DNA of 64,000 nucleotides from Silvibacterium bohemicum (GTDB taxonomy: Bacteria; Acidobacteriota; Terriglobia; Terriglobales; Acidobacteriaceae). The stretch is from the NCBI RefSeq assembly GCF_001006305.1, contig NZ_LBHJ01000002.1:124001-188000 (forward strand), given 5' to 3'. The notes beneath the pieces are model-generated. The model was not told where the DNA came from. It was given only the letters and a program-made list of their open reading frames with translations, and did no database searches. The position numbers and the translations under genes were made by a program. This document shows positions 8,966 through 16,732 of this stretch, one piece after another (the first letter of the stretch is position 1; each line of letters begins with the position of its first letter).

Positions 8966-10369
8966 TTACGACGTCCGTTTCGCCGCTTCCCGCACCAGAT
9001 TCAGCCCCTCTTTCTTCGTGTGGATTCGGCCCTCGAGCTGCGCGTCTTCGGCGAGAGCCATGAGTTCTTTGAACTCCGGCCCGGGCTTGTAGCCGGCGGC
9101 GATCAAATCGCGGCCGGTGACCAGCAGGCTGGGGCGAACCTCTTCCTGAGGGATGGCCTCGTAGCGCTCTTTGGCGTAGTCATAGAGCGTGAGGTCCCCG
9201 TGGCTGGCGCGCGAGTCCATGCGATGGAGCGCCAGATGCTCCGGAAAATCGCGGAGCCGGAAGAACCGCTTCAAGGTCGACTCCTTCATCTTCATCACAT
9301 CGCCAAAGCGCATGTGATTCGCGACAAGCAAGGCGATCTGCTCGGCCTCCTCGTTAGAAAAGCGCAGCCGGCGGCAGATATCTTCGGCAATGCGCACACC
9401 GACCTCGGCATGCCCATTGAAGCGAATGCGTCCTGGACCGGAAGCGGGCGCGGGCTTGAAGGTGGCGGGCTTGCCGACATCGTGCAGCAGCGTGCCCCAG
9501 GCCAGCGCGGCGGAAGCGCCTTCGGGTAATTGCTCCAACAGCATCAGGGTGTGAATCCACACATCGCCCTCGGGATGGTATTCGGGCGGCTGTTCTACGC
9601 CGTGAAGTCGATCGATCTCCGGCAACACTTCCTTGAGCAATCCGGTTTTATCCAGCAGCTCGAAGGCGCGGCGGGCGCGGCCTTCGGTGAGCATCCGCGT
9701 CAGCTCGTCGCGAACGCGCTCGTGGCTCACCTGGCCGATCTTCGCGGCGAGGCTGCGAATCGCGGCTTCGGTCTGAGGCGCAATGGCGAAGTCGAAGCGC
9801 GCGGCAAAGCGGACCGCTCGCAGCATGCGCAGCTTGTCTTCTTCGAAGCGCTGCTGAGGGTCGCCGATGGCCCGCACCAGACGGGCATCGAGATCGGCGC
9901 GGCCGCCGACGAAATCCAGCACCGACGAGTCGAGATCGCCCGAATCTTTCCATATCTGCGGGTCGAGGAGCATGCCGTTGATGGTGAAGTCGCGCCGGAG
10001 GACATCCTCCTGTGGGCTCTCGGAGAAACGGACGGACTCGGGCCGCCGGCCGTCGGAATAGGCTCCGTCGCTGCGGAAGGTGGCGACCTCGGTCATGATC
10101 TGCTGGCCCCCGATCTCGCCCGTGTAGGCCTCGTCGGCCACCAGGATGACGCCAAAGTGCGCGCCAACCGCGAAGGTGCGGGGAAAGAGCTTCAGCACGG
10201 CATCGGGATGAGCATTCGTCGCCACGTCGAAATCGGCAGGCGCACGCCCCAGCAGCAGGTCGCGCACGCATCCGCCGACGAAGTAGGCCTCATAGCCCGA
10301 GGCGCGCAGGCGGTCTACGATCTGCGCGGCCGCTGATTGCGCCGATGTCGTCTCCCTCTGCAAACTCAA
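8966..10369 (-). CDS. cca: CCA tRNA nucleotidyltransferase / poly(A) polymerase family with HD domain
   Basis: Adds or repairs the 3'-CCA of tRNAs. 467 aa. The nucleotidyltransferase head is plain: YFVGGCVRDLLLGR followed by DFDVATNAHPD (metal Asp pair) at residues about 28-60. The RNA/ATP-binding region (DFTINGMLLDP, EDKLRMLRAVRFAARF) follows. A C-terminal HD-type domain contains HTLMLLEQLP and LLHDVGKPATF near 290-320, as in bacterial CCA enzymes with phosphohydrolase activity. The start is TTG at 10369, preceded by AGGAG with 7-nt spacing; no ATG fits. It is divergent from tsaD. A pure poly(A) polymerase is the main alternative. Confidence 0.9.
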   Translation of the reverse strand: MSLQRETTSAQSAAAQIVDRLRASGYEAYFVGGCVRDLLLGRAPADFDVATNAHPDAVLKLFPRTFAVGAHFGVILVADEAYTGEIGGQQIMTEVATFRSDGAYSDGRRPESVRFSESPQEDVLRRDFTINGMLLDPQIWKDSGDLDSSVLDFVGGRADLDARLVRAIGDPQQRFEEDKLRMLRAVRFAARFDFAIAPQTEAAIRSLAAKIGQVSHERVRDELTRMLTEGRARRAFELLDKTGLLKEVLPEIDRLHGVEQPPEYHPEGDVWIHTLMLLEQLPEGASAALAWGTLLHDVGKPATFKPAPASGPGRIRFNGHAEVGVRIAEDICRRLRFSNEEAEQIALLVANHMRFGDVMKMKESTLKRFFRLRDFPEHLALHRMDSRASHGDLTLYDYAKERYEAIPQEEVRPSLLVTGRDLIAAGYKPGPEFKELMALAEDAQLEGRIHTKKEGLNLVREAAKRTS

Positions 10370-10376
10370 TGATCGA

Positions 10377-10404
10377 CTCCTGTCTCTTTACTCCTGCCTC
10401 TTTA
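10377..10404. repeat. 14-bp tandem duplication in the cca/tsaD intergenic region
   Basis: CTCCTGTCTCTTTA (10377-10390) is followed directly by CTCCTGCCTCTTTA (10391-10404), one base different. On the minus strand each copy contains CAGGAG; the copy nearest cca supplies its Shine-Dalgarno sequence. TACTAT at 10402-10407 could be the tsaD -10 element. The divergent spacer is only 45 bp, so the duplication affects both genes' leaders. Confidence 0.7.
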
Positions 10405-10414
10405 CTATAGAGAT

Positions 10415-11614
10415 GTGATAACTCCTAACACGGCTGGTTCCAGCGGCCTGATTCTCGGCATTGAAAGCTCCTGCGACGAAACCGCAGCTGCGGTGGTGCG
10501 CGGCGGAGCCGAGATGCGCTCGAACGTGGTCGCCTCGCAGATCCCGACGCATTCGCCCTACGGCGGTGTGGTTCCCGAGCTGGCTTCGCGCGAGCATCTG
10601 CGCAATATCGTTCCCGTGGTACGCGCAGCAATGGAAGAAGCCGGCGCAGGCTTCGGCGATCTCGATGCGATTGCCGTCACCTCCGGCCCCGGCCTTGCGG
10701 GCGCGCTGCTGGTGGGCATCAGCTATGCCAAGGCGCTGGCATTCGCGCTGAACAAGCCGCTGATTGCCGTGAACCATCTCGAAGGACACATTCATGCCGT
10801 CCTGTTGGAGCAGGCGGAGCTGGCGGCAAAGTCCGAACAGCCGCCTCTGCCCTTGCCGGCTCTGGCGCTGGTCGTTTCCGGCGGCCATACCCATCTGTAT
10901 CTGGTGCGGAAGCGCGGCGAGAGCTGGAGCTATCGCAACGTGGGCCGCACCGTCGACGACGCGGCCGGCGAGGCCTTCGACAAGGTGGCCAAGCTGCTGG
11001 GGCTAGGATATCCGGGCGGTCCGTGGATCGATGCCCTCGCAGCGCATGGCAACCCCTCGGCCGTGCCGTTTTCCTTTGCCCAGATTAAGGCGAAGGCGCA
11101 TCGCCGCGATGGCCCCGCCGCGGCCGGCCGGTCAGCAGCAGATCCTGCAGCGAGCACGCTCTTCTCCTTCAGCGGCATCAAGACGGCGGTGCTTCGCTAC
11201 ACGCAGCTGCATGCCATGGCCGAGAGCATCGAACACAGGCGAAGTGTGCTGGCGGCCATCCCCGATGCCAGGCCTTCGGATGCCCTGGCTCTTTGCGATC
11301 AACAAGCGTTAGACCTGATCGCTTCCTTTCAGAGAGCGGTAGTGGACGATCTGCGCCGCAAGACCTTCCGCGCGGCCGAGCAATTGGGCGCGACCAGCCT
11401 GCTCGTTTCGGGAGGCGTGGCCGCAAATCGCGAGCTGCGGGTGCGTTTCACGGCGGAGGCCGCCGATCGCGGATTGCCAATAGCCTTTCCTTCGCTGGCG
11501 CTCTCGACCGACAACGCAGCCATGATCGCCGCCGCGGCATGGCCGAAATTCTTGAGCAAGGAAATTGCCGCCGATGAGCTCTCCGCCGATCCCACGCTTA
11601 GCCTGGGCAGATAA
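10415..11614 (+). CDS. tsaD: tRNA N6-adenosine threonylcarbamoyltransferase
   Basis: Transfers the threonylcarbamoyl group to A37 of ANN-decoding tRNAs, with TsaB, TsaC and TsaE. 399 aa, slightly longer than the usual 335-345 because of inserts in the middle (residues about 215-245 and 275-300). The N-terminus GLILGIESSCDETAAAVV is the ASKHA signature. The metal motif HLEGHIHA lies near residue 118, and ALVVSGGHTHLYLV, GEAFDKVAKLLGLGYPGG and LLVSGGVAANRELR follow. It starts at GTG 10415; the overlapping ATG at 10413 is in another frame. The other t6A genes are not in the window. Confidence 0.95.
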   Translation: MITPNTAGSSGLILGIESSCDETAAAVVRGGAEMRSNVVASQIPTHSPYGGVVPELASREHLRNIVPVVRAAMEEAGAGFGDLDAIAVTSGPGLAGALLVGISYAKALAFALNKPLIAVNHLEGHIHAVLLEQAELAAKSEQPPLPLPALALVVSGGHTHLYLVRKRGESWSYRNVGRTVDDAAGEAFDKVAKLLGLGYPGGPWIDALAAHGNPSAVPFSFAQIKAKAHRRDGPAAAGRSAADPAASTLFSFSGIKTAVLRYTQLHAMAESIEHRRSVLAAIPDARPSDALALCDQQALDLIASFQRAVVDDLRRKTFRAAEQLGATSLLVSGGVAANRELRVRFTAEAADRGLPIAFPSLALSTDNAAMIAAAAWPKFLSKEIAADELSADPTLSLGR

Positions 11615-11671
11615 GCGGGCCGCGCCTGCGCCTTGGCGCTCGATCCGTAGAAGTAACGGCGATTGTGGAAT

Positions 11672-11697
11672 CCCATGTCTCAAAAGCGAGACATGGG
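11672..11697. repeat. Perfect 10-bp hairpin (CCCATGTCTC / GAGACATGGG)
   Basis: CCCATGTCTC, loop AAAAGC, GAGACATGGG. A second similar hairpin lies at about 11751-11774 (CCCACATC ... GATGTGGG) with a loop that also contains AAAATC. Both follow tsaD and flank the REP-like unit at 11701. They could terminate tsaD transcription, but neither has a U-tract, and the paired layout looks like a compound dispersed repeat. Confidence 0.7.
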
Positions 11698-11700
11698 GCA

Positions 11701-11717
11701 GGACTGGCCGTCCAGGC
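11701..11717. repeat. REP-like palindromic unit, copy between two hairpins
   Basis: GGACTGGCCGTCCAGGC, same family as 8791-8807 and 49998-50014. It is bracketed by the CCCATGTCTC hairpin and the CCCACATC hairpin, giving a hairpin-REP-hairpin arrangement about 100 bp long. Confidence 0.7.
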
Positions 11718-11833
11718 GAGCGCGCCTCCGGCGCTTTGGGTTTCGTGATCCCACATCAAAATCGAGATGTGGGGCACCCTGAAGATTGATAGCCACGGAC
11801 GCCAGGGCGAAGCATCAAGAAGTGCACCAAAGG

Positions 11834-11907
11834 CGCGGAAGGCCTGGACGGCGAGTCCCGCGGAAGGCCTGGACGGCGAGTCCTGCGAAGGCTTGGACGG
11901 CCAGTCC
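11834..11907. repeat. Three tandem copies of a 25-bp unit containing the inverted REP-like core
   Basis: Copies at 11834-11858 and 11859-11883 are identical over 25 bp (core GGCCTGGACGGCGAGTCC). The third, 11884-11907, is 24 bp and diverged (GGCTTGGACGGCCAGTCC). The unit is the reverse complement of the REP-like core found at 8791, 11701 and 49998. The whole stretch 11615-12030 between tsaD and trxB (416 bases) holds only these repeats and hairpins, with no convincing gene. Confidence 0.8.
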
Positions 11908-12030
11908 TGCATCCTGTTTCGTGGATGTGAATCTAAGATCGAGCGACCCCAGGAAGCGAGCCCAGCAGATTGCGCCACAGGCGTAGATCGCCGGACGCGC
12001 AGTCCGGGTACAATTCGGAAAGTCCACGCC

Positions 12031-12963
12031 ATGTCAGAAATCCACGATACCGTCATCCTCGGCTCCGGCTGCGCCGGCCTTACCGCCGCCATCTATGCTG
12101 CACGCGCGAACCTGAAACCGCTTGTTCTCGAAGGGCACGAGCCCGGAGGACAGCTCTCCATCACCACGTTGGTGGAGAACTTCCCCGGCTGGCCGGAGGG
12201 CATTCAGGGTCCGCAACTCATTGAAAACATGAAGCAGCAGGCGAGCCGTTTCGGAACCACCTTCCGCATGGGCCATCTCGTCTCGGCCGATCTTTCCAAG
12301 CGCCCCTTCGTGCTGAACCTGGGCAGCGAGACGATCCATACCCGCACCTTAATCATCGCCAGCGGAGCCTCGGCGCGCTGGCTGGGTCTGCCCTCGGAGC
12401 AGGCGTTGATCGGGCATGGCGTGAGCTCCTGCGCCACCTGCGACGGCTTCTTTTTCTCGGGCAAGGAGATCGCCGTGGTCGGCGGCGGCGATTCCGCGAT
12501 GGAAGAGGCGCTCTTCCTGACCCGCTTTGCCAACAAGGTCACGTTGCTGCATCGGCGCGACCACTTCCGCGCTTCGAAGATCATGCTGGAGCGCGCCATC
12601 GCCCATCCCAAAATCGCGTTCATGTCGAACACTGCGGTCGAAGAGGTCCTCGGCGTAGAGCAAAAGGAAGTCGCAGGTGTGCGGCTGCGCGATACTGCGA
12701 CGGGAGCGCAATCGACGCTGGCGATCAGCGGCTTGTTTCTCGGTATCGGTCACGAGCCGAACGCGAAGATGTTTGCCGGCCAGATCGATCTCGATGCGGA
12801 TGGCTATGTGCTCACCAAGGACCAGGTGCATACGCGCGTTCCCGGCGTTTATGCCTGCGGCGACGTGCAGGATCGGCGCTATCGCCAGGCGATTACCGCT
12901 GCCGGTTCCGGCTGCATGGCCGCGCTTGAAGTCGAGAAGTATCTGGAAGAGCATGGCCACTGA
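12031..12963 (+). CDS. trxB: Thioredoxin reductase (NADPH)
   Basis: FAD/NADPH enzyme that reduces thioredoxin. 310 aa from the ATG at 12031. An open frame continues upstream to 11767, but that part is translated repeat DNA. FAD motif GSGCAGLTAAIYAAR (residues about 10-24), redox-active CATCDG near 135, NADPH motif GGGDSAMEEALFLTR near 153, and C-terminal GVYACGDVQDRRYRQAITAAGSGCMAALE are all present. The first motif has Cys between the second and third Gly (GSGCAG). The gene lies downstream of the tandem REP block, with no obvious Shine-Dalgarno sequence. Thioredoxin is not in the window. Confidence 0.95.
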   Translation: MSEIHDTVILGSGCAGLTAAIYAARANLKPLVLEGHEPGGQLSITTLVENFPGWPEGIQGPQLIENMKQQASRFGTTFRMGHLVSADLSKRPFVLNLGSETIHTRTLIIASGASARWLGLPSEQALIGHGVSSCATCDGFFFSGKEIAVVGGGDSAMEEALFLTRFANKVTLLHRRDHFRASKIMLERAIAHPKIAFMSNTAVEEVLGVEQKEVAGVRLRDTATGAQSTLAISGLFLGIGHEPNAKMFAGQIDLDADGYVLTKDQVHTRVPGVYACGDVQDRRYRQAITAAGSGCMAALEVEKYLEEHGH

Positions 12964-13020
12964 GGTTGTCGCCAGACCGGCGGCTTTGTATGATCGCAGG
13001 CGCAACGAGATGAGGATTTC

Positions 13021-13221
13021 ATGGCCAATCTAGCTCTGGTATACGGTCTGCGCCTGCTTCCTGCCGAGGAAGTGGCCGGCGTAGGCGAAGCGCCTGTCGA
13101 ACTTAAGAACGGGAATAACGCCCGCGTTACGATGCACCTGCTCGAAGGAACTCGCGAGCAGATCGAGGCGCAGTTGCGCCAGAGCATCGACGCATTCTTT
13201 GATTTCTTCCCCGAGATTTAA
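13021..13221 (+). CDS. Small hypothetical protein, 66 aa
   Basis: ATG at 13021 is preceded by GATGAGGATTTC, giving a GAGG-type Shine-Dalgarno 6 nt upstream. The protein (MANLALVYGLRLLPAEEVAG ... FFDFFPEI) is acidic with an amphipathic C-terminal helix (GTREQIEAQLRQSIDAFFDFF) and has no signal or membrane segment. It lies 57 bp after trxB on the same strand and could be co-transcribed. I do not recognise the family. Coding is supported by the ribosome binding site, GC-rich third positions and lack of alternatives; a spurious frame remains possible. Confidence 0.6.
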   Translation: MANLALVYGLRLLPAEEVAGVGEAPVELKNGNNARVTMHLLEGTREQIEAQLRQSIDAFFDFFPEI

Positions 13222-13526
13222 AACGATTGCGTTTGCGGCATGCGCATAGGAAGGGATTTCGTTCTTATGCGCATGTTTGTATATCCATGTCTGGTATGTC
13301 TGGTTTCAACCTTCCGCGATATCAATATTTGTTTTTCTTTGCGCTTAGAATCCCTAAGGCTACATGTCTTACCCTCAGAAAGATGGACCGGCACGCAACT
13401 CCAGCCTCCAATTGCGTGTCAGAGTGTCTGTAATCGTTTGGTGCAGGCGGTCGGGTGACGGAGTGAATGGAACGCCGGTTCGACCAACCTGCCGAAAGTT
13501 TTTTTGCCGAAAGAATGAGGCTCAAT
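13222..13526. other. Intergenic region with a 10-bp inverted repeat
   Basis: 305 bases upstream of the DUF3300 gene. CATGCGCATA at 13239-13248 and TATGCGCATG at 13266-13275 are perfect inverted arms with a 17-nt spacer. It lies just after the small ORF, so it may be a terminator stem or an operator. The sequence is more AT-rich than its surroundings, fitting a promoter region. No reliable -35/-10 pair is called. Confidence 0.55.
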
Positions 13527-14942
13527 ATGAAGGTTAAGCAACCGCAAGATTCAATCTCGAAAGCTACGCCAGACAATCCGCTCGCGCTGGGAGACGTGCT
13601 CAAGTTTGGACAGCGCGCCATTGCCTGCGCGCTGATGTATCTCATGATTCCGCTCGGCGTGGCCGATGTGCTGGCGCAGGATGTGCCTCCTCCTCCGCCG
13701 GATCAGACCGGGGCGCCGGCCGACCAGGGTGGGCCTGTAGATCAGGGCGGTGCTCCTCCGCAAAATTACGGAGCCCTCGGTCCCGATCAGCTAAATCAGC
13801 TGGTAGCTCCGATTGCGCTCTATCCCGACGCTCTCGTCGCACAGATTCTTGCCGCCTCGACCTTCCCGACCCAGGTTGTGGACGCCGATCGCTTCGTGCA
13901 GTCGCACCAGGGAGCTCCTCCCGATCAGATCGGGCAGATGGCGGATGGAATGCAGTGGGATCCCAGTGTGAAGGCTCTGATCGCGTTTCCCTCGGTCCTG
14001 GCGAATCTGGACAAAAACCTCGACTGGACCAGCCAGCTGGGCAACGCCTATTACAACCAGCCGCAGGACGTGATGGGCGCGGTGCAGACCATGCGCCAGC
14101 GCGCTTATGACACCGGCAATCTGCGCAGCTCGCAGCAGATCGCAGTCCAGTACCAGCCCAGCAATATCGTGATCGCGCCGGCCAATCCGGCTGTGGTCTA
14201 TGTTCCTTACTACAATCCGTGGGTGGTCTACGGCGGCCCGGTGGTAGCGTGGCCTGGATACTATGTCCCCGCTCCGCCGATCGGTGTTGCCATCGGTGTA
14301 GGCCTGGCCATCGGCTTCGGTATCGGCATCGCCATCGGCGGATGGAATCGCTTCGGATGGGGATGGCATAACTGGGGAGTAGGCTGGGGATCGCACTCCG
14401 TCGTCTTCCAGCGCAACGTCTACATCTCGCGCAGCGTGACGGTGGTCAATCACGGGTACTACGGCCGCTTCGATCGCAATCCGGGTGCTCGTGCCTATAA
14501 CCGGAATGTAGCCATGCATGCGCCGAACTATCGTGCAGCGGGCTTCAATCGGCCTGGCGGCGCCGGCGGCTTCAACCGTCCCGGTGCGGCAGGCTACAAT
14601 CGCCCCGGCGCGAACGGCTTCAATCGTCCAGGAGCGCAGGGAGCGAATGGCTTTAACCGTCCGGGGGCGAATACGGCTGCCCGTCCAGGCGGAGCAAACT
14701 TCAACCGCCCCGGAACAACCCCCGGCAACTTCAACCGTCCTGGAGGAGCTCCGGGAGCCAATAATGCTGCAAGACCTGGTGGCGGCAACTTCAACCGCCC
14801 GGCCGGCCAGCCCGGCGGACAGCAGGGACGTCCGGCGGCAGGCCGGCCCGCTGGTGGTCAGCAGGCGCATCCGGCAGCAAGACCGTCGGGCGGCGAACAC
14901 GGCGGTGGGGAGCATGGCGGCGGCGAACACCACGGGAAGTAA
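13527..14942 (+). CDS. DUF3300 domain protein with FNRPG-repeat, His-rich tail
   Basis: 471 aa. ATG 13527 is chosen because GAGG lies 6 nt upstream; starts at 13467 and 13515 would only lengthen the leader. A membrane or signal segment (ALMYLMIPLGVADVLA) is followed by a Pro-rich linker. The DUF3300 core (LVAPIALYPDALVAQILAAS through VVYVPYYNPWVVYG, residues about 80-215) comes next, then a Gly/Ile segment (IGVAIGVGLAIGFGIGIAIGGW) that could cross a membrane. The last about 130 residues are FNRPG/YNRPG repeats ending in Gly-Glu-His runs. DUF3300 has no known activity; the domain is usually exported. A terminator follows directly. Confidence 0.85.
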   Translation: MKVKQPQDSISKATPDNPLALGDVLKFGQRAIACALMYLMIPLGVADVLAQDVPPPPPDQTGAPADQGGPVDQGGAPPQNYGALGPDQLNQLVAPIALYPDALVAQILAASTFPTQVVDADRFVQSHQGAPPDQIGQMADGMQWDPSVKALIAFPSVLANLDKNLDWTSQLGNAYYNQPQDVMGAVQTMRQRAYDTGNLRSSQQIAVQYQPSNIVIAPANPAVVYVPYYNPWVVYGGPVVAWPGYYVPAPPIGVAIGVGLAIGFGIGIAIGGWNRFGWGWHNWGVGWGSHSVVFQRNVYISRSVTVVNHGYYGRFDRNPGARAYNRNVAMHAPNYRAAGFNRPGGAGGFNRPGAAGYNRPGANGFNRPGAQGANGFNRPGANTAARPGGANFNRPGTTPGNFNRPGGAPGANNAARPGGGNFNRPAGQPGGQQGRPAAGRPAGGQQAHPAARPSGGEHGGGEHGGGEHHGK

Positions 14943-14970
14943 ATCCAACGCAATCGCAATCAGTTACAGA

Positions 14971-15002
14971 GGGGATGGGGCCTTGGCTCCATCCCCTTTT
15001 TT
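14971..15002 (+). terminator. Rho-independent terminator after the DUF3300 gene
   Basis: GGGGATGG, loop GGCCTTGGCT, CCATCCCC, then TTTTTT. The stem is a perfect 8 bp, 28 nt after the stop codon, with a six-T tract. It separates the DUF3300 gene from ndh. Confidence 0.9.
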
Positions 15003-15099
15003 GTTATGCCAATTCGGTGAAGAGTGCCTCCTATCGGCCGCGGATACTATCCTGTAACAAGACGCGCTCCACGAGCATCTTTAGTAGTAAGGGGAAACA

Positions 15100-16503
15100 A
15101 TGACGGTGACTTCGAAAGCGATAGAGATTCCGGCAATAGGCGAGGGACGGCGTCCGCGCCTGCTGATTTTGGGTGGCGGGTTTGCCGGCACTCATGCAGC
15201 GGTGGCGGCTGCGAAATTGCCCATCGACGTGACCTTGATCGACCGGCGCAATCACTTCACGTTTCAGCCGTTGCTCTATCAGGTTGCCCTTGCCGTGCTG
15301 TCTCCGGCAAATATCGCATCGCCGATCCGTTCCATCGTTCGCGGCAAGCAGAATGTGGAAGTTCTAATGGACGAAGCGATCAGCTTCGACCTCAACGCCC
15401 GCCGGGTGCAGCTGAAGAGCGGCGCGGAGATGGATTACGACTACCTGATGGTTGCCACCGGCGCGACCCACTCGTATTTCGGGCGCGACGAGTGGGCGCA
15501 ATACGCTCCGGGATTGAAGACGGTGGAAGACGCGATCGAAATTCGCCGCCGCGTGCTGCTGGCCTTCGAACTGGCCGAGCGCCAGATGCTGGAGACCGGC
15601 GCTCATCCGCCATTGAATTTCGTAGTGATCGGCGGCGGCCCGACCGGAGTAGAGCTGGCTGGCGCCATCTCGGACATCGCCAAGCTTTATATGCGGCATG
15701 ACTTCCGGCATATCAATCCGACGACGGCGCGTGTGCTGCTCATCGAGGGCGGAAAGCGCATTCTGGCCGCTTATCCGGAAGACCTGTCGGAGAAAGCGGT
15801 GAAGCAGCTGAACGGGCTGGGAGTAGAGGTTCACACCGCGCTGCAGGTCACCGATATCCAGCCTGGATACGTAGTCGCCGGCGGTCAGAGGATTGACTCA
15901 GTCGTGACGCTGTGGGCCGCAGGCGTCCAGGCATCCCCGCTTGGCCATCTGCTTGGCTTCGAGACGGACCGGCGCGGCTGCGTACTGGTGGATAGCACGC
16001 TGAATCCCGCGGGGCATCCTGATATCTTCGTCTGCGGCGATCTGGCCCACTTCGAACAGGATGGGAAGCAGGTTCCGGGAGTGGCGCAGCCTGCCATGCA
16101 GATGGGCGATCACGTGGCCAAGATGATCTCCCAGGATCTGGCGAGAAAACCGCGAACTCCGTTCCGCTATTTCGACAAGGGAGATATGGCCACGATCGGC
16201 CGTCTGGCCGCCGTCGCCAAGGTGGAGTGGCCGTTTAAGGCGCACTGGAGCGGCTTCCTCGCGTGGCTTACGTGGCTGACTGTCCATATCTTTTTCCTGA
16301 TCGGGTTCCGCAACCGGGTTGCTGTCTTCTTCGAGTGGGTTTGGAATTACTTCACTTTCACGCGGGGTGCGCGCCTGATCACGGGGAGCCACGACCTGCC
16401 TGGGTGGTCCGAGCAAAGAGGCGTCCATCCGGACATGGTCTCCACGGCGTTCGATGCGGCGTCTCCGGGCGAGCGAGATCGGGACCGCGCCAAGGTGTCG
16501 TAG
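15100..16503 (+). CDS. ndh: Type II NADH dehydrogenase
   Basis: Non-proton-pumping NADH:quinone oxidoreductase on the inner face of the membrane. 467 aa. FAD motif RLLILGGGFAGTHAAVAAA begins near residue 20, followed by NHFTFQPLLYQVA. The NADH motif VVIGGGPTGVELAGAIS is near residue 170. IFVCGDLAHF, then QPAMQMGDHVAKMI, are typical NDH-2 blocks. The C-terminal region (FLAWLTWLTVHIFFLIGFRNRVAVFFEWVWNYFTF) is the amphipathic or hydrophobic membrane anchor. The ATG at 15100 follows AAGGGGAAACA. It stands alone, between the terminator and a dispersed repeat. Confidence 0.95.
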   Translation: MTVTSKAIEIPAIGEGRRPRLLILGGGFAGTHAAVAAAKLPIDVTLIDRRNHFTFQPLLYQVALAVLSPANIASPIRSIVRGKQNVEVLMDEAISFDLNARRVQLKSGAEMDYDYLMVATGATHSYFGRDEWAQYAPGLKTVEDAIEIRRRVLLAFELAERQMLETGAHPPLNFVVIGGGPTGVELAGAISDIAKLYMRHDFRHINPTTARVLLIEGGKRILAAYPEDLSEKAVKQLNGLGVEVHTALQVTDIQPGYVVAGGQRIDSVVTLWAAGVQASPLGHLLGFETDRRGCVLVDSTLNPAGHPDIFVCGDLAHFEQDGKQVPGVAQPAMQMGDHVAKMISQDLARKPRTPFRYFDKGDMATIGRLAAVAKVEWPFKAHWSGFLAWLTWLTVHIFFLIGFRNRVAVFFEWVWNYFTFTRGARLITGSHDLPGWSEQRGVHPDMVSTAFDAASPGERDRDRAKVS

Positions 16504-16532
16504 TCTCTGAGTCATGGCTTCGAGCATAAAGT

Positions 16533-16573
16533 TGTCATCCCGACCGTAGCGAAGCGAAGTGGAGGGACCTGCA
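16533..16573. repeat. Dispersed repeat, GTCATCCCGA...GCGAAG family
   Basis: Begins GTCATCCCGACCGTAGCGAA and ends GGAGGGACCTGCAG. It resembles the GTCATTCTGAGCGTAGCGAA element at 50090 and the GCGAAGAAT palindrome at 62138. It lies downstream of ndh. Such GTCAT...GCGAAG sequences recur widely in many bacterial genomes; here only membership by resemblance is seen. Confidence 0.6.
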
Positions 16574-16732
16574 GTTTCCCTTGAGCCAGCTCTGTACCAG
16601 AATCGCTTCAAGATCACATGCATGAGTAATTCAGAAGACTAGCTTTGATCGATCAACATCGAATCGACTTTCAGCTGGGCTCGATGGAATTTGGATAGAC
16701 TGGAGGCGGGAAATTCTCTCCAGGGGACTGTC

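Noticed and set aside
11834-11907. Short CRISPR array
   Set aside because: The three copies are adjacent without spacers, and no cas genes are present.
11767-12030. N-terminal extension of trxB
   Set aside because: This frame translates the 25-bp REP tandem repeat; the TrxB FAD motif begins directly after ATG 12031.
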